NCBI GenBank assembly: GCA_959021945.1 | Contig: CAUEYG010000145.1 | Location: 1 to 5,430, forward strand | DNA: 5,430 nt | Direction of reading: 5' to 3' | From: an uncultured Eubacteriales bacterium | Lineage (GTDB): Bacteria; Bacillota; Clostridia; Peptostreptococcales; Anaerovoracaceae | Shown: positions 1 through 5,430 of the stretch, in pieces | Numbering within the stretch: the first letter of the stretch is position 1 | Layout of the letters: each line of letters opens with the position of its first letter | Program-made: the position numbers and the translations under genes | The notes under the pieces: model-generated | Seen by the model: the letters and a program-made list of their open reading frames with translations, nothing else | Databases searched by the model: none | What the model was told of the DNA's origin: nothing

Positions 1-871
1 CTGTTTTCATTCCTTCTGCTGTAACATGGTCTACAAGATCGTGGACCTTTTTTGCATTTCCGCACACAAAAAGTCCTGAGTCTTTTCCCGGTTCACAGCC
101 TTTGCAGACTTCCAGCTCAGGAACCAGGCCTGTTGCTACCAGCAGTGTATCACAGGGGATATATTGCCGCTGGTCTTTATCAGAGATTGGAGCAATAGAA
201 ACGCCTTTCAGGCGCTGATACCCATGGGTAGAAACGACGGTCCAGCCGTACCTCATAGGAATCTCAAAATCCTCTACGCACTGGACTATATTTCTTGCCA
301 GTCCCGTTGCCTCCTGCCCAAGAACCATCCTGACCTTAATTCCCTCCAAGGTCATACGCCGGGCCATAATCAGCCCAATATCGCCGGAGCCTAAAATCAC
401 AGCGCTTCTCCCAGGCAAATAATTTTTCAAATTCATCATGAGCTGAGCTGAGCCAGCTGTAAAAATTCCGGCAGGCCGGCTGCCTGGAATCAGCATCTGA
501 GGCAGGGTCCGTTCTCTGCATCCGGCAGCCACAATCACGGCGTCCGCCCTTATGCTTCTAGCTCCTTCTGCAGCGCTCACACATTGGACCTGCCACTGCT
601 CTTCCCCTTTTACAATAGAAAGAACTGTAGTACTGGTATGTATCAAAACTCCTGCTGCCTCTGTTTTTTTCTCCCACAGCCAGGCATATTCTCCTCCCGT
701 ATAATCCTTTTCATACAGCTGGGTTCCAAATCCGTTATGAATACATTGAGGCAGTACTCCTCCCAAATAAGGGTGCCTTTCCAGCAGCAGGACTTGCTCC
801 ACTCCCTGTTCTTTTGCTGACACTGCAGCGGCCATGCCTGCAGGGCCTCCTCCGATTACAACAAGTTTCAT
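1..871 (-). CDS. NAD(P)/FAD-dependent oxidoreductase, pyridine nucleotide-disulfide type (3' end missing)
   Basis: The frame is open for 290 codons from the ATG at 871 to the window edge with no stop. The N-terminus has a dinucleotide-binding fold (G7-G-G9-P-A-G12, acidic E31 ending the second strand). It continues with PQCIHNGFG (41-49, including Cys43), AAGCRERT (115-122), RPAGIFTAGSAQ (132-143), a second Rossmann motif G161-S-G163-D-I-G166 for NAD(P), LLVATGLVPE (243-252) and GLFVCGNAKKVHDLVD (266-281). This motif series is typical of the oxidoreductase that partners LhgO/GlpA-like dehydrogenases in clostridia and resembles HcnB and the sarcosine oxidase alpha FAD region. Family members are usually a little over 400 residues, so roughly 120 codons should lie beyond position 1. 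It probably moves electrons between NAD(P) and its partner in the cytoplasm; the substrate is unknown. The start is well supported: an AAAGGGAGG site sits 8 bases upstream, and the ATG overlaps the previous stop as ATGA. Confidence 0.9.
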   Translation of the reverse strand, partial: MKLVVIGGGPAGMAAAVSAKEQGVEQVLLLERHPYLGGVLPQCIHNGFGTQLYEKDYTGGEYAWLWEKKTEAAGVLIHTSTTVLSIVKGEEQWQVQCVSAAEGARSIRADAVIVAAGCRERTLPQMLIPGSRPAGIFTAGSAQLMMNLKNYLPGRSAVILGSGDIGLIMARRMTLEGIKVRMVLGQEATGLARNIVQCVEDFEIPMRYGWTVVSTHGYQRLKGVSIAPISDKDQRQYIPCDTLLVATGLVPELEVCKGCEPGKDSGLFVCGNAKKVHDLVDHVTAEGMKT

Positions 872-2307
872 GGGCGCAGCCTCCCTTTCACTACAGGGCT
901 CCCCGGCCCGTTTTTTAAAATTTGTTCAGGCTGCACCTGCCACTGCTGGCTGAGAATATCAATAATCTGCGGCGTGCAAAAACCACCCTGGCATCTGCCC
1001 ATGCCGGTCCGCAGCCGCTTTTTCAGCCCGTTAAGGTTATGAGGAGGAAGTGGAGAATGCAATACAGCTAAAAGATCACCCTCTGTAATGCCTTCACAGC
1101 GGCATACCGCGTTTCCATAAGCCGGGTTTTCCCGCAGCAGCTGTCTTTGCGTTTCCGGGTCTGCCTTTAAAAATAAGGGCTTGGCCCTGTATTCGGGCTG
1201 ATAATCCTTATTGGTTTCTTGTCTGAGACCGGACTCTGCAAGGAGCCGGATCATTTCTCCTACTAAATAGGGAGAAGCCGTCATACCCGGATTCTTAATG
1301 CCCAGGGCGCTTACGAAATTTTCGCCGCTCATTCTTATAACAAAATCTTTTTCCTCTTTGGGAACGTTTTCAATGTTAGCTCTTATGCCAGCAAAGGAGG
1401 CGATAACACTGCCCAGGTCCAGCTCTGGCAAAACCTTTTGAACCACACGGGTAATATGGCGGATGCCCTGCTCGGTTGTTTCCGTACATTGAAAGCCTCT
1501 GGCTCTGTAGGAAGTAGGGCCTGCCAGCATATTTCCATCAACAGTAGGAGCCAGGAGCGTGCCTTTTTCGCCTTGCTCCTGAGCCTGGTAAATCACATGC
1601 TTGATGGGAGAAGGTCTGTCAAAGACCAGATATTCTCCCCGCTTGGGTTTTATAATCAAATCACGCTTGCGCACAAAACGTTCCAGCTCAGCGGCCCCCT
1701 CTCCGGAAGTATTGACAATGTAGGAGGTTTGAAGGCTGCCCTTGCTCGTATGTATTTCATAGAATCCGCCGTTTTTCTCAATGGCTTCTACTTTTGTGTT
1801 AAATTGAAATTCAGCGCCGTTTGCAGAGGCATTGAGGGCAGCATGGAGCACGAGCTGAAAGGGAGAGATAATGCCGGTGGTGGGGGCATACATAGCGCCT
1901 ATTACACGTTGGGACAGCCCCGGTTCCAGTTCCCGGGCCTGATCGCCGGAAATCATTTTCATATCCGGCACGCCATTTTTAATCCCCTTTTTCCTCTTTT
2001 CCTCAATCTGTTTCAACCCTTCCTCATGAAAGGCAACAAAAAGAGAACCCACATATTCCATGGGAACATCCAGGTCCTGACACAAAGACTTGTGCATTTG
2101 GTTGCCTCTGGCGCAGGAAATGCCCTTCAGACTGCCGCCTCTTGGGTGAAAGCCTGCATACAGAACTCCAGAGTTAGCTTTTGTCGCACCTTCTCCAATA
2201 TCGGATTCTTTATCTACAACTAAAACACGGAGCCGGTACTTCATCAATTCTCTGGCAGTAAGACAGCCCAGAATCCCGGCTCCAATAATCACTACATCGT
2301 ATTTCAT
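868..2307 (-). CDS. FAD-dependent dehydrogenase, LhgO/GlpA-like, with C-terminal BFD-like [2Fe-2S] domain
   Basis: This 479-residue protein has two parts. Residues 1 to about 370 form a DAO-type FAD oxidoreductase: G9-A-G11-I-L-G14 binds the ADP part of FAD, D32 and E34 end the second strand, TKANSGVLYAGFHP (42-55) follows, and GIKNPGMTASPYLVGEM (336-352) is the C-terminal FAD signature. Residues about 400-450 form a BFD-like domain with C402-x-C404 and C439-x4-C444, the expected four ligands for a [2Fe-2S] cluster. The family includes L-2-hydroxyglutarate dehydrogenase/oxidase and anaerobic glycerol-3-phosphate dehydrogenase-like proteins, and the length fits versions carrying the BFD domain. 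No signal peptide or membrane span is visible, so it is likely cytoplasmic. It oxidises a 2-hydroxyacid, glycerol-3-phosphate or a related substrate; which one cannot be told. ATGA overlaps at both ends join it to the MOSC gene before it and the FAD/NAD oxidoreductase after it. Its own binding site is weak (AAGG, about 7 bases from the ATG), which suggests translational coupling. Confidence 0.9.
   Translation of the reverse strand: MKYDVVIIGAGILGCLTARELMKYRLRVLVVDKESDIGEGATKANSGVLYAGFHPRGGSLKGISCARGNQMHKSLCQDLDVPMEYVGSLFVAFHEEGLKQIEEKRKKGIKNGVPDMKMISGDQARELEPGLSQRVIGAMYAPTTGIISPFQLVLHAALNASANGAEFQFNTKVEAIEKNGGFYEIHTSKGSLQTSYIVNTSGEGAAELERFVRKRDLIIKPKRGEYLVFDRPSPIKHVIYQAQEQGEKGTLLAPTVDGNMLAGPTSYRARGFQCTETTEQGIRHITRVVQKVLPELDLGSVIASFAGIRANIENVPKEEKDFVIRMSGENFVSALGIKNPGMTASPYLVGEMIRLLAESGLRQETNKDYQPEYRAKPLFLKADPETQRQLLRENPAYGNAVCRCEGITEGDLLAVLHSPLPPHNLNGLKKRLRTGMGRCQGGFCTPQIIDILSQQWQVQPEQILKNGPGSPVVKGRLRP
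880..888 (-). promoter_or_regulatory. Ribosome binding site for the downstream FAD/NAD oxidoreductase
   Basis: AAAGGGAGG reads on the minus strand, 8 bases before the ATG at 871. It lies inside the last codons of the LhgO-like gene, where it encodes the Lys-Gly-Arg near the C-terminus. It fixes the start of the downstream gene at the ATGA overlap. Confidence 0.75.
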
Positions 2308-2738
2308 TGGATTACCTTGATTTCATCCCCAGCTTTTACGCTTCCTTCTGTAAGGACCTTTATAAAGATGCCTTCTCTCGGCATGACGCAGTCGCCGGCC
2401 AGTTCACGAATAGCGCAGCCATGGTGGCACTCTTTTCCAATTTGCGTCACTTCTCCCACTGCCTGGCCAACTTGCAATTTTGTCCCAACAGGAAGGGTAA
2501 AAAGCTCAATTCCTTCAGTGAGAATATTTTCTGCAAAATCACCGCTTTTCAGATCAAAATCCAGCGCCTTCTGGACTTTTTCCACGCTTTCTGCGGCCAG
2601 CAGGCTCACTTGTCTATGCCAGTTTCCTGCGTGGGCGTCTCCTACAATTCCATGGTCGATCTTTAAAAAGATTTCATCAACAGGATGTTTTTGCTCCCCT
2701 TTTTTTTCACTAATGCATACTGCTTTTACCTTAGCCAT
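2304..2738 (-). CDS. MOSC domain-containing protein
   Basis: This 144-residue protein is a small stand-alone MOSC domain, related to the C-terminal domain of Moco sulfurases and to YiiM. Visible features are IDHGIVGDAHAGNWHRQVSLL (from residue 27), the SGDFAENILTEGI segment (65-77), PVGTKLQVG (83-91), and the cysteine region IGKECHHGCAI (100-110) followed by GDCVMPREGIF (115-125). C104, C108 and C117 are candidate sulfur-carrying residues; C108 best matches the conserved MOSC cysteine, though this was judged by eye. The frame is open upstream to an ATG at 2777, but the start at 2738 is preferred because AAGGAGG lies 9 bases before it and family homology begins there. The preferred start still overlaps mog by 8 bases. 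Small MOSC proteins beside or fused to Mog/MoaB are familiar in anaerobes and are thought to handle sulfur or the metal-pterin; no reaction can be assigned. The stop overlaps the next start as ATGA. Confidence 0.88.
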   Translation of the reverse strand: MAKVKAVCISEKKGEQKHPVDEIFLKIDHGIVGDAHAGNWHRQVSLLAAESVEKVQKALDFDLKSGDFAENILTEGIELFTLPVGTKLQVGQAVGEVTQIGKECHHGCAIRELAGDCVMPREGIFIKVLTEGSVKAGDEIKVIQ

Positions 2739-3252
2739 GATGATGGCCCTCCTTTTTGTGAATTTCAGCGCAGTCATGAGACTGTCCCCTTAATACGTCA
2801 ATGCCGTGGCGAATAGGTTTAATCACTGCGGTAAGACACTCTCTTGCCGCCTTTTCACTGCCCGGCAGATTAACGATCAAAGTACCGCCCCGCAGGCCTG
2901 CCTCCGCCCTTGACAGCATCCCCATAGGGGTAATTTTCATACTCTCTGCCCGCATGGCTTCCGGTATGCCCCGTACTTCTCGGTCCGCTACAGCATGAGT
3001 GGCTTCCGGCGTCACATCGCGCCTTGAAAAGCCAGTGCCTCCTGTTGTCATAACCAGGCATACATCAAGGTCATCCGCACATTTAATCAGTTCTGCCTTT
3101 ATGGTTTCAAAATCATCGGGAATCATATTAGTATAAACCACTTCCCAGCCGTTTTCCTTTAAAATCTCCTGCACCGCCGGGCCGCTGGTATCCTTACGCT
3201 GCCCTTTGGAGCCTTTATCACTCATTGTAATAACTGCCGCTATATAATTCAT
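2731..3252 (-). CDS. mog: MogA/MoaB-family molybdopterin adenylyltransferase
   Basis: This 173-residue protein is a MoCF-biosynthesis domain enzyme that activates molybdopterin by adenylation before molybdenum or tungsten insertion by MoeA. The molybdopterin-binding loop TTGGTG (69-74) is followed by SRRDVTPEATHAVADRE (76-92), and a second loop LPGS (129-132) lies near the C-terminus. D46 (in IPDD) and D79 (in RRDVTPE) align by eye with Asp49 and Asp82, described as essential in E. coli MogA. The RRDVTP...AVADRE wording is closer to MogA than to E. coli MoaB, though the length (173) is nearer MoaB. An AGAGGAA binding site lies about 6 bases before the ATG, in the 30-base gap after moaC. The C-terminus ends in three histidines and a glycine, encoded by bases that also carry the ribosome binding site and start of the MOSC gene, so the histidines may not be selected as protein. 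Confidence 0.93.
   Translation of the reverse strand: MNYIAAVITMSDKGSKGQRKDTSGPAVQEILKENGWEVVYTNMIPDDFETIKAELIKCADDLDVCLVMTTGGTGFSRRDVTPEATHAVADREVRGIPEAMRAESMKITPMGMLSRAEAGLRGGTLIVNLPGSEKAARECLTAVIKPIRHGIDVLRGQSHDCAEIHKKEGHHHG
2748..2754 (-). promoter_or_regulatory. Ribosome binding site for the MOSC gene, inside the end of mog
   Basis: AAGGAGG reads on the minus strand, 9 bases before the ATG at 2738. In the mog frame the same bases are Lys-Glu and the start of Gly. This site is the main reason for choosing 2738 over the upstream in-frame ATG at 2777. Confidence 0.8.
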
Positions 3253-3282
3253 AATGGGTTCCTCTCTTTCTGCTTTAACGCC

Positions 3283-3762
3283 TTACTTTTCCCACACAAA
3301 ATCGCCACTCTTGCCACCGCTCTTGCTCACAAGGTGAACCTGATCAATGACCATGTCCTTTTGCACCGCCTTGCACATATCATATACCGTGAGCGCTGCA
3401 ATGGAAACGGCGGTCAGAGCCTCCATTTCCACTCCTGTGACACCGCTGCATTTTACCTCACTGCGGATTTCCACAGCCAAATCCTCTTCATTTAAGTGAA
3501 ATTGGATATTGGCTCCATTGATCATAATAGGATGGCACATTGGAATTATTTCAGAAGTTTTTTTTGCTCCCATAATCCCTGCAATCTGAGCAGTCCCCAG
3601 CACATCGCCTTTTTTCAGGCCTCCGCTTTTAATAAGGGCAAAGCATTCCTCATTAACAAGGACCCTTCCTGCTGCTACAGCAGTGCGCTGTGTAACCGCC
3701 TTGTCTCCTACGTCTACCATTTTGGCCCGTCCATCTTCGTTAAAATGTGAAAAATCCGCCAT
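3283..3762 (-). CDS. moaC: Cyclic pyranopterin monophosphate synthase MoaC
   Basis: This 159-residue protein matches the usual MoaC length and is nearly all signature. It catalyses the second step of molybdenum cofactor synthesis, rearranging the MoaA product 3',8-cyclo-7,8-dihydro-GTP into cyclic pyranopterin monophosphate. Visible motifs are MVDVGDKAVTQRTAVA (15-30), IIPMCHPI (72-79), VTGVEMEALTAVSIAALTVY (108-127) and DMCKAVQKDM (128-137), then KSGGKSG (147-153). D128 and K131 carry the same numbers as the E. coli active-site residues, and H77, E112 and E114 are also present. MoaC is a soluble hexamer in characterised cases. The start follows the moaA stop by one base, with a perfect AGGAGG 5 to 6 bases upstream formed by the last codons of moaA. 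The neighbouring moaA and mog confirm the pathway. I see no defects. Confidence 0.97.
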   Translation of the reverse strand: MADFSHFNEDGRAKMVDVGDKAVTQRTAVAAGRVLVNEECFALIKSGGLKKGDVLGTAQIAGIMGAKKTSEIIPMCHPIMINGANIQFHLNEEDLAVEIRSEVKCSGVTGVEMEALTAVSIAALTVYDMCKAVQKDMVIDQVHLVSKSGGKSGDFVWEK

Positions 3763-3763
3763 A

Positions 3764-4717
3764 TTATCCTCCTATCTGATTCATGTCTCTGCCAGCCTTG
3801 CTGGGGTTGTCAGCATTCATTTCTTCTCTTTTTTCCGGCTTGTCCATCACTGCGCTCCTGATGACCTGTTCCATCTCATCTGTGTTCAGACCTTTTAGGG
3901 AAATCTCCTGATCAGAGTGAAGGCACGGCTTTAATTTTCCATCCGCTGTAAGCCGTATTTTATTGCAGCCTTCACAAAAATCACAGCTCACGGGCCGAAT
4001 GAGCCCTATGCGTCCGGCAGCGTCCGGCAGCTGATAAAGGCGAGCTACCCCTTCTTCTTTTTCCAGGGATACCAGCTGAGGCGCCCTTTCCAGCACTTTA
4101 TCACAGCTGACAAACTTGGCCTTGTCAAAGCCAATGCCTCCGCCAATAGGCATCAGCTCAATAAAACGAACTTCAATGGGCTTGTTCTTTGTCAAATCCA
4201 CAAAGTCAGCGATTTCATCATCGTTAAAGCCGCCCATCAGCACAGTATTTATCTTTAATCCTGTAAATCCTGCTTCTTCTGCTGCCCGAATCCCGGCCAA
4301 AGCATCCTCCAGCTCTCCAACTCTGGTAATATAACGAAACTTCTCTGGGTTCAGAGTATCCAGGCTGATGTTGAGACGGGATACGCCGGCAGCCTTTAAC
4401 TCCTTTGCCATGTCCGGCAAAAGGGTCCCGTTGGTTGTCATACAGACCTCTTCAATACCGGGGATGTCTGCAACAGCGCTGCAAAGCTTTACAATGCCCC
4501 TCTTCACGAGAGGCTCCCCCCCTGTGATCCGAATCTTTTTTATCCCCAGGCGGGCAGCTGCCTCTACAGCCATAATGGTTTCCTCGGCAGTCATCATATC
4601 CTCGTGGGCTTTCTTTGCAATCCCTTCTTCCGGCATACAATATCTACACCTGAGATTGCACAGCTCTGTAACAGAAACCCGCATATACGTAATTTCTCGG
4701 TTATAATTGTCTTTCAT
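3764..4717 (-). CDS. moaA: GTP 3',8-cyclase MoaA (radical SAM)
   Basis: This 317-residue enzyme makes the first committed step of molybdenum cofactor synthesis, using S-adenosylmethionine to cyclise GTP. The N-terminal radical SAM cluster is C20-x3-C24-x2-C27 (ELCNLRCRYCMPEEG). RITGGEPLVKRG (63-74) and NISLDTL (116-122) are standard radical SAM and MoaA segments. The C-terminal [4Fe-4S] cluster that binds GTP uses C248 and C251 (FCEGCNKIRLTADGKL) plus C265 (KPCLHS). The protein ends in the conserved Gly-Gly tail (MNQIGG), which MoaA needs for activity. C245 is one cysteine more than usual in this region, and K253 stands where many relatives have arginine. The start fits the family opening MKDxYxR, and a CGGAG-type binding site lies about 7 bases upstream. 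It is the first gene of the run that continues through moaC, mog and beyond, and a candidate promoter precedes it. Confidence 0.97.
   Translation of the reverse strand: MKDNYNREITYMRVSVTELCNLRCRYCMPEEGIAKKAHEDMMTAEETIMAVEAAARLGIKKIRITGGEPLVKRGIVKLCSAVADIPGIEEVCMTTNGTLLPDMAKELKAAGVSRLNISLDTLNPEKFRYITRVGELEDALAGIRAAEEAGFTGLKINTVLMGGFNDDEIADFVDLTKNKPIEVRFIELMPIGGGIGFDKAKFVSCDKVLERAPQLVSLEKEEGVARLYQLPDAAGRIGLIRPVSCDFCEGCNKIRLTADGKLKPCLHSDQEISLKGLNTDEMEQVIRSAVMDKPEKREEMNADNPSKAGRDMNQIGG
3768..3773 (-). promoter_or_regulatory. Ribosome binding site for moaC formed by the Gly-Gly codons of moaA
   Basis: AGGAGG reads on the minus strand, five bases before the moaC ATG at 3762. It consists of the last base of the Ile codon, the first GGA and part of the second GGA of moaA, followed by the TAA stop. 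It settles the moaC start and ties moaC translation to ribosomes finishing moaA. Confidence 0.85.
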
Positions 4718-4724
4718 TCAATAT

Positions 4725-4729
4725 CTCCG
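4725..4729 (-). promoter_or_regulatory. Ribosome binding site for moaA
   Basis: CGGAG reads on the minus strand, 7 bases before the ATG at 4717. It supports the annotated start over the internal methionine at residue 12. Confidence 0.6.
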
Positions 4730-4747
4730 TTAATGTTGTTTCTATTA

Positions 4748-4776
4748 TTTATATCACAAACCCCCGGATTTTAAAA
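4748..4776 (-). promoter_or_regulatory. Candidate sigma-A type promoter with extended -10 for moaA
   Basis: On the minus strand TATAAA (4753-4748) matches five of six -10 bases and is preceded by TG plus one base (4756-4754), the extended -10 arrangement. A weak -35, TTTTAA (4776-4771), lies 17 bases upstream. Transcription would begin near 4741, leaving a leader of about 25 bases that holds just the ribosome binding site. The leader is too short for a riboswitch. This was called by eye; the AT-rich stretch just downstream offers shifted alternatives. Confidence 0.45.
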
Positions 4777-4797
4777 GTGCCAGGGCAAATATTCCGT

Positions 4798-4815
4798 CCA
4801 GCCCCTTAGGGCAGG
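4798..4815 (-). terminator. Weak inverted repeat after the surface protein gene, possible terminator
   Basis: The transcript could pair CC-T-GCCC with GGGC-T-GG around a TAAG loop: six G-C pairs with one T-T mismatch. No T-run follows (ACGGAATATTT), so a classical intrinsic terminator is not supported. It lies 25 bases after the TAA of the surface protein gene and could be chance. Confidence 0.2.
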
Positions 4816-4839
4816 CAGCGCCGTTTTATTATTTTGATT

Positions 4840-5430
4840 TTATCCTTTTCGTTCTCGCCTGCTTTCCTGTATTCCCCGAATCCCCAGACCTGCAGCAGCA
4901 GTAGCCAGGGCCCCGGCAACAACGATCAGATAAACAGGGTCTGTTTCCTTCCGCACATCATTGCTAAAGGTGGCTGTATTTTCTTTTCGTTTCAGGATCT
5001 TATTGAGGGGATCTTTAAACTCCTCTTTTTTCTTTTTATCTTTTTGCAGCTGGTTATTTTTATTGTCAGAGTCCTTGTCGTTTTTCTGCGCCATCAGCGC
5101 TTTCATCCGCTTGCCTCTGGCTTCAGCCTTTTCTGCTTCTGTAGCCGTACTGCCGGCCATAACAAAAGAAGAAAGGGTTTTCGTTTTAAAAATCTGGGTT
5201 CCGTTGGATTTAACGGATGCTACCTTTGTAAGGGCGCCTTCCCCTCCCACGGAATAAACGGTGCTGCTTTTTTCACTAATTGCATCATCAATAGGCATTT
5301 GAACCTCTACCTCTTTTTCAGGCTGTATCTTTTTGTCGCCCTGGTAAAACTGCACCCTGTAAAAGATAGCATCTGTCTCTTCTTTTGACAAATTCTTTTT
5401 CATGGACTGATAGTCATCCGTTTCCTTTCC
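4840..5430 (-). CDS. Predicted membrane-anchored surface protein, C-terminal part (5' end missing)
   Basis: The frame is open from the window edge to a TAA at 4842-4840, giving 196 codons. A methionine at 5403 is in frame, but nine open codons precede it and no good ribosome binding site lies close by, so the gene most likely begins beyond the window. Numbered from that methionine: residues about 14-83 look like a beta-sandwich module of Gram-positive extracellular proteins (GDKKIQPEKEVEVQMPI, then STVYSV, then IFKTKTLSSFVMAG). Residues about 86-150 are a charged, lysine-rich, low-complexity linker, possibly helical. One hydrophobic segment at 157-175 is followed by a basic tail (RGIQESRRERKG), which implies a cytoplasmic C-terminus and an outside N-terminal part. 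The tail looks like a sortase sorting signal, but no LPxTG is present; the position before it reads RKETDP. The family is not recognised by name and no function is assigned. A promoter candidate between it and moaA suggests a separate unit. Confidence 0.7.
   Translation of the reverse strand, partial: GKETDDYQSMKKNLSKEETDAIFYRVQFYQGDKKIQPEKEVEVQMPIDDAISEKSSTVYSVGGEGALTKVASVKSNGTQIFKTKTLSSFVMAGSTATEAEKAEARGKRMKALMAQKNDKDSDNKNNQLQKDKKKKEEFKDPLNKILKRKENTATFSNDVRKETDPVYLIVVAGALATAAAGLGIRGIQESRRERKG

Larger units (their letters stand above)
1..4717 (-). other. Predicted operon: moaA-moaC-mog-MOSC-LhgO-like-FAD/NAD oxidoreductase
   Basis: Six genes on one strand are separated by 1 and 30 bases and then by overlaps of 8, 4 and 4 bases. 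No terminator or internal promoter was seen between them. Three of the five junctions place a strong ribosome binding site in the preceding gene's last codons. This is inferred from spacing; transcript data are not available. The unit continues beyond position 1. Confidence 0.8.

Noticed and set aside
431..456. Short GAGCT repetition
   Set aside because: It falls in coding sequence (Ser-Ala-Gln-Leu) and is explained by the codons.
336..521. Minus-strand frame of 61 codons in another phase
   Set aside because: It lies within the partial FAD/NAD oxidoreductase, whose own frame is continuous over this stretch with NAD-binding motifs.
1438..2223. Plus-strand open frame of 261 codons
   Set aside because: It lies entirely antisense to the well supported LhgO-like gene, has no recognisable domain and no ribosome binding site.
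2731..2745. Tri-histidine end of Mog as a dedicated metal-binding tail
   Set aside because: The same bases are constrained by the overlapping MOSC start region, so a functional claim is not warranted from this sequence alone.
2307..2793. Two overlapping plus-strand frames opposite the MOSC gene
   Set aside because: Both are antisense to a conserved gene, and neither protein shows family motifs.
4718..4839. Molybdenum cofactor riboswitch upstream of moaA
   Set aside because: The gap is only 122 bases, the likely transcript leader is about 25 bases, and no multi-helix structure was seen.
4834..5388. Plus-strand open frame of 184 codons, phenylalanine-rich and hydrophobic
   Set aside because: It is the complement of the lysine- and glutamate-rich surface protein gene; its Phe and Leu runs come from reading AAA/GAA codons backwards.

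Overview
All recognisable genes in this window read from the minus strand, so transcription runs from high to low coordinates. The gene families, the strong AGGAGG-type ribosome binding sites, the tight packing and the Gram-positive-style surface protein tail all suggest an anaerobic Firmicute of the class Clostridia, probably a gut or sediment relative. Base composition looks near-balanced by eye and was not counted. Genus cannot be set from this sequence.

Layout in transcription order. (1) 5430-4840: the C-terminal part of a predicted surface protein, with a beta-rich extracellular module, a lysine-rich linker, one membrane segment and a basic tail; its 5' end lies outside the window. (2) 4839-4718: a 122-base gap with only a weak inverted repeat and a plausible extended -10 promoter for the next gene. 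(3) 4717-2731: the molybdenum cofactor genes moaA, moaC and mog. (4) 2738-2304: a small stand-alone MOSC-domain gene overlapping the end of mog. (5) 2307-868: an FAD-dependent dehydrogenase of the LhgO/GlpA type with a C-terminal BFD-like [2Fe-2S] domain. (6) 871-1: a pyridine-nucleotide-disulfide-type FAD/NAD oxidoreductase that runs off the window.

The six genes from moaA to the window edge look like one operon. Gaps are 1 and 30 bases, followed by overlaps of 8, 4 and 4 bases, the last two being ATGA stop/start overlaps. MoaA and MoaC convert GTP to cyclic pyranopterin monophosphate, and Mog adenylates molybdopterin before metal insertion. The MOSC protein is presumed to act in cofactor sulfur or metal chemistry. 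Molybdopterin synthase (MoaD/MoaE) and MoeA are not in the window.

The main point of interest is that the cofactor genes run without a break into a two-flavoprotein redox module normally met as a triad with a DUF1667 protein, often in glycerol-3-phosphate contexts. Whether this is a functional link or simple operon co-location cannot be decided from the sequence. No RNA genes, CRISPR arrays, insertion sequences or attachment sites were seen.
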